Assembly: GCA_050250665.1 (NCBI GenBank)
Contig: JBFWOF010000041.1
Coordinates: forward strand, 1-56,742
Source of the DNA: JADKFD01 sp050250665
GTDB lineage: Bacteria > Pseudomonadota > Gammaproteobacteria > Xanthomonadales > SZUA-5
Reading direction: 5' to 3'
Length of the DNA: 56,742 nucleotides
The notes beneath the pieces are model-generated. The model did no database searches. It was not told the origin of the DNA and worked only from the letters and a program-made list of their open reading frames with translations. Position numbers and translations under genes: made by a program. Positions within the stretch are counted from its first letter, which is position 1, and each line of letters opens with the position of its first letter. Positions 1 to 6,802 of this stretch are shown piece after piece.

Positions 1-96
1 CTCATCCCCAAACACGCTAAGGAGTGCCGCAGCGTCGTCTTCCACAATTTCGCGAAGGACCAACCGCTCAGTTTCTAGCCCCGGAAATGGTTCCAT
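1..96 (-). CDS. GNAT N-acetyltransferase, N-terminal part (cassette 6, cut by window edge)
   Basis: The minus strand from an ATG at 96-94 is open for 32 codons to the window edge. It reads MEPFPGLETERLVLRE and then IVEDDAAALLSVFGDE. The pattern of Leu-x-Thr-Glu-Arg-Leu-x-Leu-Arg followed by an acidic stretch is the classic N-terminus of RimJ/RimL-type GNAT acetyltransferases, which transfer acetyl from acetyl-CoA to amines. The same frame extends seven codons upstream to an ATG inside the attC site (117-115), so either start is possible. GNAT enzymes are frequent integron cargo. The substrate cannot be inferred from this fragment. Confidence 0.75.
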   Translation of the reverse strand, partial: MEPFPGLETERLVLREIVEDDAAALLSVFGDE

Positions 97-105
97 GCGA
101 ATGAG

Positions 106-192
106 GCCTAACGCCATGTTAAGCCGCCGCGGCGGCAAGGTTGGATCAGGCGAAGTGACAGTTCCGCGGTCGGCTTGAACATATAGTTAGGC
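106..192 (-). other. attC site A (between cassettes 5 and 6)
   Basis: This is an 87-bp recombination site bounded on the plus strand by GCCTAAC (106-112) and GTTAGGC (186-192). Inner arms TTAAGCCG and CGGCTTGAA pair with one unpaired base, the extrahelical base expected in folded attC. The centre differs somewhat from the other four copies. Confidence 0.9.
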
Positions 193-562
193 TTTGCTGC
201 CGAGAACAGAATTTGACCAGGACAAGCACACGATAGGTTCACAAATGCTCCTGCTTTTAATGCCTTACGCATTCACCGGCGCTCTTGATCTTGCTCTGCC
301 AGACACCGAGGGACAAACAACTGCTCTCCTCCACTCCCAGACAAAGCCCACAACGCTCGTCCGACAAGATTACGACAAGTCAGCCCGGATGTTCTTCCGA
401 TCCGAGAAGTCCACACGACTCGGCTTCACCCCAACCCGAAAGACCTCAACTGCTTTTGCTCTTCAACACCAACAGCCACAAGCGCCTGCCTTTACCGCAC
501 CGACCAACGGCAACCAACAACCGACGATCAATCACCAGAACCAAATCAAGGCAGGAAACAAA
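193..562. other. Cassette 5: no confident gene
   Basis: This cassette body lies between attC A and attC B. In the orientation of the other cassettes (minus strand) the only frame opening at the junction starts in the attC (MTLGFVSC...) and stops after about 42 codons. A longer plus-strand frame from a TTG near 194 to 568 encodes about 124 residues of low-complexity Gln/Thr/Pro-rich sequence. It has no recognisable domain and the opposite orientation to the array. I cannot say that either is real. Gene-less or antisense-gene cassettes are known in chromosomal integrons. Confidence 0.45.
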
Positions 563-649
563 GCCTAACGTCATGTTAAGCCGCGCCGGCCGCCAAGCCA
601 GAGCAAGCGAAGAGTCAGTTCCGGCGTCGGCTTGAACATATAGTTAGAT
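563..649 (-). other. attC site B (between cassettes 4 and 5)
   Basis: This 87-bp site runs from GCCTAAC (563-569) to GTTAGAT (643-649) on the plus strand. The stop codon of the cassette 4 gene (TAA at 646-644) lies inside the outer core of this site. Confidence 0.92.
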
Positions 650-1153
650 TTCACTCCTCACAACCAAAGTGGTGCTTGGCCCAGGTGTCCCGTTTCTCGA
701 GTACGGAGTAACTTGAACCTCGATAGTGAACGGTTTGGGTTCATTACTAAGTTCCGCCCAATAGAAATTGAACTGGCGTTCGCCCTTATCATTGCCCTGC
801 CCGAGATAAAGGCCGTGTGTAAATATCTCGTCCGGGGCATTACCACTAACTTGCTTGAAGGAATAAACAAAAGGTGCAGAGGGGCTCGCATCTTCAATCG
901 CCAACGACACATATGCTACCTCTACGCAGGAATCGCCTCCAGCTGAAGCGCGGCGACCTCTATGGATCTCTGCGACACGGACCACCGGTGCTCGTGATGG
1001 AAGGATCTCGCCTGTAACTGCGACAGGCTCAATCTGAAACGGCTCTTCCTGAAACGGACTACACGCTAGCGCACTACCAGACATCTGCGATGCGACAACC
1101 AGAATCATCCAATTACGAATCACGTTAGTCCTCGACATGAAATCTAACGCCAT
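644..1153 (-). CDS. Exported hypothetical protein (cassette 4 gene)
   Basis: This encodes 169 residues from an ATG inside attC C, or 164 from the next in-frame ATG at 1138. The second start gives a cleaner signal peptide: MSRTNV, a hydrophobic run, then an Ala-Leu-Ala|Cys cleavage point about 26 residues in. A lipoprotein-type cleavage before Cys is a weaker alternative. The mature part is about 135 residues with no domain I recognise and probably beta-rich. The stop codon is supplied by the downstream attC core. There is no clear Shine-Dalgarno before either ATG, as is common for cassette genes. It is likely secreted or periplasmic and its function is unknown. Confidence 0.7.
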   Translation of the reverse strand: MALDFMSRTNVIRNWMILVVASQMSGSALACSPFQEEPFQIEPVAVTGEILPSRAPVVRVAEIHRGRRASAGGDSCVEVAYVSLAIEDASPSAPFVYSFKQVSGNAPDEIFTHGLYLGQGNDKGERQFNFYWAELSNEPKPFTIEVQVTPYSRNGTPGPSTTLVVRSEI

Positions 1154-1228
1154 GTTAAGCCGCGCCGGCCGCCAAGCCAGAGCAAGCGAAGATTCAGTTC
1201 CGGCGTCGGCTTGAACATATAGTTGGGC
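1143..1228 (-). other. attC site C (between cassettes 3 and 4)
   Basis: This 86-bp site runs from ATCTAAC (1143-1149) to GTTGGGC (1222-1228) on the plus strand. Its inner and central sequence is almost identical to attC B, D and E. Confidence 0.92.
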
Positions 1229-1229
1229 C

Positions 1230-1751
1230 TCACTCCTGAATACGAAAACGTATTGGAACTATAAGTAGGAACTTCGCTGCCTTTCCCTTTACCGTACCCG
1301 GAGTGAATTTCCATTTTTTTACGGAATCCAATGCGGCATCAACGAATCTACCATCAGCCGCCTCAAATACGCGAGGATCAGTAACCTTACCGTTTTCATT
1401 AACAACGAAGGCAACAGTTACTTGGCTTTCGACCTTGCCATAAAAAAGATTAATAGGATACTTCGGGGGAGTCATGGATTTGACACGCGGCATTATTCCG
1501 TCGAGTAACGACGGAGGAGGGGCTGCCGAATCAAGCAGCTCCGGACGATCGGAATAGAGTTGTCGCAGTTTTTCTTCGACTTCCGGAGAAGGATCACCGA
1601 CACGGCTTCCAAGATCAATAGCTCGCGATTGTTCATTAATCTGCCGAACAGGGTTACCTCCAAACCTCGTGGTGACGCATCCCGCAAGAAGCACGACAAA
1701 TATGAGAATGATGCGGATCACGGCGATCTTCCCTGTGAGGCCCAACGCCAT
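1230..1751 (-). CDS. Lipoprotein with TonB C-terminal-like domain (cassette 3 gene)
   Basis: This 173-residue protein has an N-terminal hydrophobic stretch ending in VVLLAGC, a lipobox with Cys at about residue 25. The C-terminal half (about 90-170) has the TonB C-terminal/TIGR01352 pattern: Pro-Pro-Lys-Tyr-Pro, a Val-x-Val-x-Phe-Val-Val strand with a Gly-Lys-Val turn, then Ala-Ala-x-Asp-Ser-Val-Lys-Lys-Trp-Lys-Phe-x-Pro. It lacks the long Pro-rich spacer and inner-membrane anchor of true TonB, so it is more likely a TonB-domain lipoprotein than an energy transducer. The only ATG ahead of the signal peptide lies in attC D, upstream of the crossover point. TTG or GTG codons just downstream are the alternatives. 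Confidence 0.78.
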   Translation of the reverse strand: MALGLTGKIAVIRIILIFVVLLAGCVTTRFGGNPVRQINEQSRAIDLGSRVGDPSPEVEEKLRQLYSDRPELLDSAAPPPSLLDGIMPRVKSMTPPKYPINLFYGKVESQVTVAFVVNENGKVTDPRVFEAADGRFVDAALDSVKKWKFTPGTVKGKAAKFLLIVPIRFRIQE

Positions 1752-1826
1752 GTTAAGCCGCGCCGGCCGCCAAGCCAGTGCAAGCGAAGAGACAGTTCCG
1801 GCGTCGGCTTGAACAGATAGTTAGAT
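1740..1826 (-). other. attC site D (between cassettes 2 and 3)
   Basis: This 87-bp site runs from GCCCAAC (1740-1746) to GTTAGAT (1820-1826) on the plus strand. Its minus-strand 3' end supplies the ATG used by the cassette 3 lipoprotein gene. Confidence 0.92.
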
Positions 1827-2208
1827 TTCATGCTAGCCGGCCCGATGAGTACCAAAACAGGAGCTTACGTTACAGACCACAACCAGGACTTGAAGGTCCA
1901 ACCGCCCGCCGACCCGCGCGAACAACCAGAGCAGACCCACTCACCCAGCAGACCGCGCGTTGACGCGGCAATCTTGTCACAAACGATCCGGTAACCGACC
2001 CGCAACAGCAGACAAAGAACGCACTTTCCTATGAAACGCCTGCGATAGACCTTCTGCTGCCATCTGGTGGCGACCCAGGTCCGACCGCCAGCCAACCAGC
2101 GCGCGGCTCAAGACCTCAATCCCACCGTACCAGCCGCGCGCTGACAGCGCGGCCAGACTGGAAACCAACTCACCTACCCCACAACCTAGCCATATGCGCT
2201 TTCATGAA
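1827..2208. other. Cassette 2: no confident gene
   Basis: This cassette body lies between attC D and attC E. On the minus strand the attC-supplied ATG opens a frame of only about 15 codons. Two overlapping minus-strand frames (2168-1977 from a TTG, 63 codons; 2095-1865, 76 codons) are open, but they encode basic, Trp/Arg-rich sequences without recognisable features. The base composition is higher in GC than in cassettes 1, 3 and 4. I call no gene here. Confidence 0.5.
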
Positions 2209-2295
2209 ATCTAACGCCATGTTAAGCCGCGCCGGCCGCCAAGCCAGAGTAAGCGAAGAGACATTTCCGGCGTCGGCTTGAACATATAGTTAGGC
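2209..2295 (-). other. attC site E (between cassettes 1 and 2)
   Basis: This is the attI-proximal attC, 87 bp, from ATCTAAC (2209-2215) to GTTAGGC (2289-2295) on the plus strand. It is otherwise nearly identical to sites B-D. Confidence 0.92.
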
Positions 2296-2384
2296 TTCTA
2301 CGCCGGTTTTTAGAAACACGGACACCTGGCATTCACAAATTGCGAACGGAATAACGGAGCTATAGCGGAAATTATACCTATAAA

Positions 2385-2660
2385 TCACACATCCTCCCGC
2401 CGTGCCAGCCATGTTAGATACCTTGCTCTTAACTCAGCAACCATTCCCCATTGAATTATTCCCAGGAGCCCTGCCAGAATTGTGGCGTTGACCGAGCCAT
2501 GCGACAGATAGAGCGAAAGGAGCGAAAGCGGAGGCGCGGAACACAAGAGAATTATATGGGCAGCCTTAAATCCATCACCGATATCAGCAAGCCCAATAAC
2601 AAGCCAACCAAGCCACCACGCCCCAAATAGCAAGACAACGATTCGCGTAGATCGAGCCAT
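2385..2660 (-). CDS. Small integral membrane protein (cassette 1 gene)
   Basis: This is a 91-residue protein beginning MARSTR five bases inside the first cassette core. Three hydrophobic segments (about 8-24, 33-52 and 57-74) alternate with short polar loops, and the tail RARYLTWLARREDV is charged. It looks like a three-helix inner-membrane protein. I recognise no family. It is the attI-proximal cassette, so it would be the most strongly expressed from any cassette promoter and is probably the latest insertion. About 90 bp between its stop and attC E hold no further gene. Confidence 0.72.
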   Translation of the reverse strand: MARSTRIVVLLFGAWWLGWLVIGLADIGDGFKAAHIILLCSAPPLSLLSLYLSHGSVNATILAGLLGIIQWGMVAELRARYLTWLARREDV

Positions 2661-2664
2661 GGAA

Positions 2665-2730
2665 GCCTAACTACAAGTAGACGTCAGTTGTGAGGTAATA
2701 AACATGCGTTATACGTCACTTCTGAGGTGC
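2665..2730 (-). other. Putative attI site
   Basis: The cassette junction on the minus strand is GTTAGGC (2671-2665). Just behind it lie two direct repeats, ACGTCAGTTGTGAGGT (2681-2696) and ACGTCACTTCTGAGGT (2713-2728). They match at 14 of 16 positions and are spaced 32 bp start to start. Paired direct repeats beside the core are the layout of integrase-binding sites in characterised attI sites. A TATAAC at 2714-2709 (minus strand) could be the -10 of a cassette promoter, but no good -35 accompanies it. Confidence 0.75.
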
Positions 2731-3109
2731 GATGGGATATCGCGTCTGCCGCCAGTTTGCGAGAGTTTCATCGAAGAATCAAGCACTTCGGGGCAGAGAA
2801 GTCGCCCAAGAGCCACCCCAAAGGACGCAAGTCTGACGTGATATGCACTAGCACATCGGGCTCTCGTGCTTCCTACGAGTACTGGGCAATCTTGGAATGG
2901 CTGCGCGTGCTATTTCACTATGTTGCACCGCGACACTGGGTGGGCTGTCCTGGCACACGGGGCCCTCTTCGCGTTCTGCTTTGTTCTATCTGACGCGCTC
3001 CTTGTCGGCACCTGTCAGATTTTTCCTACATCCGCTGATGCTGTTCTCCCACAGACAAGCACGCCAAGCCGCCGTTAGCTTGTGGTGACTCACTTCGGGG
3101 AGCTCTGCG
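2731..3109. other. Region between attI and intI; no gene
   Basis: This 379-bp stretch has only short open frames without recognisable products. It should hold the intI promoter and perhaps the cassette promoter. A weak plus-strand candidate is TTGTCG (3002-3007) with a 17-bp spacer and CCTACA (3025-3030). A CTGT-N6-ACAG inverted motif at 3041-3054 resembles a LexA box but has the wrong spacing. Confidence 0.4.
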
Positions 3110-4438
3110 ATGCAATATCGGGTGTTGTGCTGGTGGGTTACGCCCTTCTTCGTCGGGTCCAGCGACGTTGATTGGGATGCTGTGGAGGCTGCCTTGCGGC
3201 GATTCAGCGAGATGACCGGCCGCGATGACCGCTTGGCGCTGAGAGAGCAACTGCTGTCGTCCCCGTCGTTTCGGCATCGTCCTTCAGCTGCAACCTCCTC
3301 TGATGATATTACTCCCGGAGGCGCCGGTTCGGCCGCAGTCCAGCACTCTGAAGATCGCGAGGAGAGCTCTACCGCGCTGATCCCAGCTCGCGATCAGGGT
3401 GCGCCACGATCGCAAACTGCCTTTCCGACAGCTGGTACGGACATCGTCCCCGGACCTCCGCTGCGGGTGTCTGCTGCACTGCCTGAGACCCGTCTGCTGG
3501 ACGCGGTCCGTGAGCGAATTCGCCTCAAGCATTACAGCATTCGCACGGAACACGCGTATCTGGGTTGGATCGAGCGCTTCATGCTGGCCTTCCGTCATCG
3601 TCATCCCCGTGACCTGGGAGGCGTCGAGGTCGAGCAGTTTCTGACAGCTCTTGCTGTCCATGGCCGTGTGGCGGCGTCTACCCAGGCGCAGGCCTTGAGC
3701 GCCCTGTTGTTTCTGTATCGGGAAGTCCTTGGCGTGGACTTGCCGTGGTTGGAGAACGTCACCCGTGCCAAGGCTCCGCGTCGGTTGCCGGTGGTTCTGG
3801 ATAGGGCCGAGATCAGACGGCTGCTCAATCAACTTGACGGTCGCAACTGGTTGATGGCGAGTCTGATTTACGGGACTGGCATGCGGCTGATGGAATGCGT
3901 CCGGTTGCGAATCAAGGACGTGGACTTCTCGCGACTGGAAATCACGATACGTGATGGCAAAGGCGCCAAGGATAGGATGACCATGTTGCCCAGCTCGCTC
4001 GTTGAACCGCTGACGCGTGAAATTGCGCGAGTCCGGGACGAGCATCGTGAGGATCTTGCTGCCGGGTTCGGCGAGGTCTATCTGCCCAATGCGTTGGAAA
4101 GAAAGTATCTTTCGGCTGCGCGTGACCCGGCGTGGCAGTATGTGTTTCCATCGGCGAAACGATCGTTGGACCCCAGAAGCGGACGCGAGCGCCGTCATCA
4201 TCTGGACGAGCAGGTATTGCAACGTGCCGTCCGCTCTGCCGTTCGCGCTGCCGGAATCATCAAACTGGCTACTTGCCATACGCTGCGCCATTCATTTGCC
4301 ACGCATCTGCTGGAATCTGGATACGATATCCGTACGGTTCAGGAACTGCTGGGTCATTCAGATGTCACGACCACACAAATTTACACACACGTCCTGAATC
4401 GCGGCGCAGGCGGCGTATTGAGTCCGCTGGATCGATGA
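3110..4438 (+). CDS. intI: Integron integrase (IntI-type tyrosine recombinase)
   Basis: This 442-residue site-specific recombinase inserts and excises cassettes at attI and attC. The SAM-like core-binding domain starts near residue 127 (RIRLKHYSIRTEHAY) and the catalytic domain near 225. Catalytic residues are visible: Arg259 (GTGMRLME), Lys in the KGAKDR beta-hairpin near 284-287, His390/Arg393 (CHTLRHSFATH), His416 (LLGHSD) and Tyr425 (IYTH). The integron-specific insertion is present at 325-345 (LPNALERKYLSAARDPAWQY), and the end GAGGVLSPLD matches other IntI proteins. It has about 125 extra N-terminal residues compared with the usual 320-340-residue integrase. A GGGGAG Shine-Dalgarno precedes the ATG at 3110. 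Confidence 0.95.
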   Translation: MQYRVLCWWVTPFFVGSSDVDWDAVEAALRRFSEMTGRDDRLALREQLLSSPSFRHRPSAATSSDDITPGGAGSAAVQHSEDREESSTALIPARDQGAPRSQTAFPTAGTDIVPGPPLRVSAALPETRLLDAVRERIRLKHYSIRTEHAYLGWIERFMLAFRHRHPRDLGGVEVEQFLTALAVHGRVAASTQAQALSALLFLYREVLGVDLPWLENVTRAKAPRRLPVVLDRAEIRRLLNQLDGRNWLMASLIYGTGMRLMECVRLRIKDVDFSRLEITIRDGKGAKDRMTMLPSSLVEPLTREIARVRDEHREDLAAGFGEVYLPNALERKYLSAARDPAWQYVFPSAKRSLDPRSGRERRHHLDEQVLQRAVRSAVRAAGIIKLATCHTLRHSFATHLLESGYDIRTVQELLGHSDVTTTQIYTHVLNRGAGGVLSPLDR

Positions 4439-4904
4439 ATGTGCCGATTCTGATGATTTGTTTCGATAATCATTCAGCACACTTCGATCAACAGGATCTG
4501 TCAAGCCGATAGTCCGTATGAACTGTGCTCGCAGATTCACTGGAATAGCTATGGATTGCTTCACTACGTTCGCAATGACGTGGCTGATGGATGGCTCGCG
4601 GGTATACATTGACTGGACCAACGGTTTTTTTCTCCCGTTTTGCCGGTTCAATTCGTTGTTCATTCCGGAAATAGCCCGCGTCGGATAGCCCGAATCGCGC
4701 CCCTCGCTCTCGGCGCGGTTAGACAGAAAAATCCCGGTGAGTCGCTTTGCGGCACACCGGGCTTCACGCAAAGCCTGTCCGTCGCGTCACCGGTCGCGCC
4801 GCGAGGGCGCTCCTACGACCGAGGGGTCATGGCCGACCGTTTGAACGCGCCGATATGGCTGCTGGCAATGACGGCGTGCATCTCAGTTCGCCTAGAATGA
4901 TGCG
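4439..4904. other. Intergenic region with repeat fragments
   Basis: This 466-bp stretch has no gene. It contains a half copy of the CGTCATTGCGA-family repeat at 4552-4580 (ggattgcttcactacgttcg followed by caatgacg) and a GTCGCGCCGCGAGGGCGCTCCTACGA-type palindrome near 4795-4820. The latter is shared with other intergenic regions in this window. The promoter of the downstream phosphatase gene should lie here but is not obvious. Confidence 0.5.
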
Positions 4905-6473
4905 ATGCATGACCTGGTGCTGGAAATCCTGAGTGGCCCCGCCCTGCCCTCGCGGCAGTTGACGCTGGATGAGCCGCGCGTGCTGGGTCGGCATCCGGAC
5001 TCGGATTGGGTGCTGGCGGACGCGGGGGTTTCGCGGCGGCACGCTGGGATCGAGACGCGTGGGTCGGTTCCGTATCTGCGCGACCTCGGCAGTCGGGCGG
5101 GTACTTTCGTCAACGATCAGCAGGTGGATCCGAACTGCCCGGTGCCGCTCAGCGAACACGACCGTTTGCGCATCGGCCCGTGGCGATTTCGTGTGCGTCG
5201 GCTGGAATCTGCGCCTGCACGCGGTATGACCGGGGTGATGTCGGCCGTGTCGCTGGGTTCGGCCACTCGTATCGGGGCGCCGGTGCTGGCGGCGGAACGG
5301 CGGCTGGAATTGCTGGTCGAGTTCGCTGCAACCACGGTGGCCGCCGACAACGTGCAGACCATCGTGGCGCAATTGGCGGACTTCGCCCAGCGCGGCTCGG
5401 CGGCGCGTGTGGCCAGTGTCTGGCTGCAGGAGGACGGTGACATGGTGTTGGCGGCCTCGGTGCCGGCGACCGAGTCGGCATTTCCCTGTGTCGCCGAGTT
5501 GTGTGACGGCGCCAGTCAGGGCGGTGTGGTTCAGGCGGACATCGAATTGCCGGGCACTTCAGGTGCGCGACCGGTGCTGGCCGTGGCTTTGAGGGTGGAC
5601 AAGGAAACGCGGGGCTCGCTGTTGGTGGAACTGAGCAGGCCTGATCCGCGCGCGCGTTCGGATGCGGCTGAGTTCGTGCATGCGTTGGCTCGGCTGGCCG
5701 GACTGACGCTGGGCAATGTCGAACGCCGGGACATGGAGCGACGGGTTCAGCGACTGCATGCCGACCTCGACCAGGCCCGCGAGGTGCAACGACTGATCTC
5801 ACCGCCCGCACACGGCGTCTGCGCGGGTACCCGTTACGCCTTTCATGTACATCCGGGGCGGATGGTGGCCGGCGATCTGGTCGACGTGTTTGCGCTGGAC
5901 GAGCACCGCTGTGCGGTGGTGCTGGGCGATGTGGCCGGCAATGGCGTGGGCGCCGGCTTTCTGATGGCCAGCGTGCAGGCCTATCTGCATGCGGAGTTGC
6001 TGGTGACGCGGGATCCGGCGCTGGCGGCCACGCGCTGCAATCGTTACATCAGCCGGATCGGTGGTGGTCATTTTGCGACAGCCTGGATCGGTGTTGTCGA
6101 TGCGCGAGATCGCCGGATTCGCTATGTGGATGCCGGGCATGGCCATGGTCGGCATATGCGTGCAGGCGGTGAGCCGCACAAGCTGGAGGGACGCGGCGCG
6201 ATTCCGCTCGGGATCGACGCCGGAGCGCAGTTCGACATGGAGGAGCTTTTCCTGGACATCGCCGACCGTCTGATCCTGTATTCAGACGGCGTCGCCGAGA
6301 TCAAGGGCAGCAGCGGCGACACTTTTGCGCCCGCGGTTCTGGACCAGATCCTGCGGCGCGGCGGGCTGCCCAGTGATGATGTCGCGGCCGTGATTGCGGG
6401 CATGGAGATTTTTGCGGGTGGCAGCATGCCCAGTGACGACGCTTCGATCCTGGCTTTTGATCTGCCGGAATGA
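4905..6473 (+). CDS. FHA-GAF-SpoIIE (PP2C-type) phosphatase
   Basis: This 522-residue cytosolic signalling protein has three modules. An FHA domain (about 5-95; LGRHPDSD, VSRRHAG, GTFVN) should bind phosphothreonine peptides. A GAF-like sensor (about 130-275) follows. After a short coiled coil (270-295) comes a SpoIIE/RsbU PP2C phosphatase domain (about 300-520) with metal-binding Asp in VAGDLVD, VLGDVAGNG, YSDGVAE and PSDDAS. The FHA domain has Ala where Asn normally precedes GTxVN, which may alter ligand affinity. Such proteins often dephosphorylate partner-switching anti-sigma antagonists or oppose Ser/Thr kinases. No such partner is adjacent; an FHA/STK operon lies about 18 kb away. The ATG at 4905 begins the FHA fold directly. 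Confidence 0.88.
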   Translation: MHDLVLEILSGPALPSRQLTLDEPRVLGRHPDSDWVLADAGVSRRHAGIETRGSVPYLRDLGSRAGTFVNDQQVDPNCPVPLSEHDRLRIGPWRFRVRRLESAPARGMTGVMSAVSLGSATRIGAPVLAAERRLELLVEFAATTVAADNVQTIVAQLADFAQRGSAARVASVWLQEDGDMVLAASVPATESAFPCVAELCDGASQGGVVQADIELPGTSGARPVLAVALRVDKETRGSLLVELSRPDPRARSDAAEFVHALARLAGLTLGNVERRDMERRVQRLHADLDQAREVQRLISPPAHGVCAGTRYAFHVHPGRMVAGDLVDVFALDEHRCAVVLGDVAGNGVGAGFLMASVQAYLHAELLVTRDPALAATRCNRYISRIGGGHFATAWIGVVDARDRRIRYVDAGHGHGRHMRAGGEPHKLEGRGAIPLGIDAGAQFDMEELFLDIADRLILYSDGVAEIKGSSGDTFAPAVLDQILRRGGLPSDDVAAVIAGMEIFAGGSMPSDDASILAFDLPE

Positions 6474-6802
6474 GTGCGCGCGGAGGGTGGCGGATGTGGT
6501 CTCACGCAGCCTTCGGCGCGGTCGCAGTGACTTGCTGCGGACGAGGGAGAGATCGTCACGTAGCCCGCTGCGCGGGCAACGTGACCTACTTCGCGTTTGG
6601 GGGGCCTCGTCACGTAGCCCGCTGTGCGGGCAACGTGACCTACTTCGCGTGTGCGGGGCCTCGTCACGTAGCCCGCTGCGCGGGCAACGTGACCTACTTC
6701 GCGTATGGGGGGCCTCGTCACGTAGCCCGCTGTGCGGGCAACGTGACCTACTTTGAACGTGCGGGTCTTCGTCACCTGGCTCACCGTGGTCGGGGCGCAT
6801 GA
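6470..6802 (+). other. Open frame through the REP array, overlapping both neighbours; doubtful gene
   Basis: A 110-codon frame starts at an ATG overlapping the stop of the upstream phosphatase gene (ATGA, 6470-6473) and ends at a TGA overlapping the aat start (ATGA, 6799-6802). Most of it is an 18-residue repeat (RHVARCAGNVTYFAxGGP-like) written by the 54-bp REP array. Several other frames are also open here, so the frame may be incidental. It is recorded because both junctions look like translational coupling. Confidence 0.3.
6555..6750. repeat. Array of four REP hairpins with a 54-bp period
   Basis: Four copies of an imperfect palindrome start at 6555, 6609, 6663 and 6717. Each begins GTCACGTAGCCCGCT and ends GCGGGCAACGTGAC. 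The stem is CCCGC/GCGGG with flanking arms GTCACGT/ACGTGAC. Between copies lie about 19-bp linkers that are themselves similar (cttcgcgt...ggggcct). It lies between the phosphatase gene and aat. Confidence 0.9.

Larger units (their letters stand above)
1..4438. mobile_element. Chromosomal integron (intI, attI, at least six cassettes)
   Basis: The layout is that of an integron. An integron-type tyrosine recombinase (3110-4438, +) points away from a cassette array whose genes read on the minus strand. The cassettes are bounded by five near-identical attC sites at 106-192, 563-649, 1143-1228, 1740-1826 and 2209-2295, and the proximal junction is a GTTAGGC core at 2671-2665 (minus strand). The homogeneous attC sites are typical of a sedentary chromosomal integron rather than a class 1 mobile integron. 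The array continues past the left window edge, so its length is unknown. Cassette DNA is visibly more AT-rich than the flanking chromosome, which suggests foreign origin of the cassettes. Confidence 0.93.

Noticed and set aside
194..568. 124-codon plus-strand frame in cassette 5 as a gene
   Set aside because: It starts at TTG without a Shine-Dalgarno, is Gln/Thr/Pro-rich without a recognisable domain, and is opposite to the array direction.
3041..3054. CTGT-N6-ACAG as a LexA box controlling intI
   Set aside because: The known enterobacterial box needs an 8-bp centre, and Xanthomonad LexA sites look different; not reported as an operator.
6555..6750. Regularly spaced repeats resembling a small CRISPR array
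   Set aside because: The spacers are only about 19 bp and nearly identical to each other, the repeats are REP palindromes found elsewhere, and there are no cas genes.
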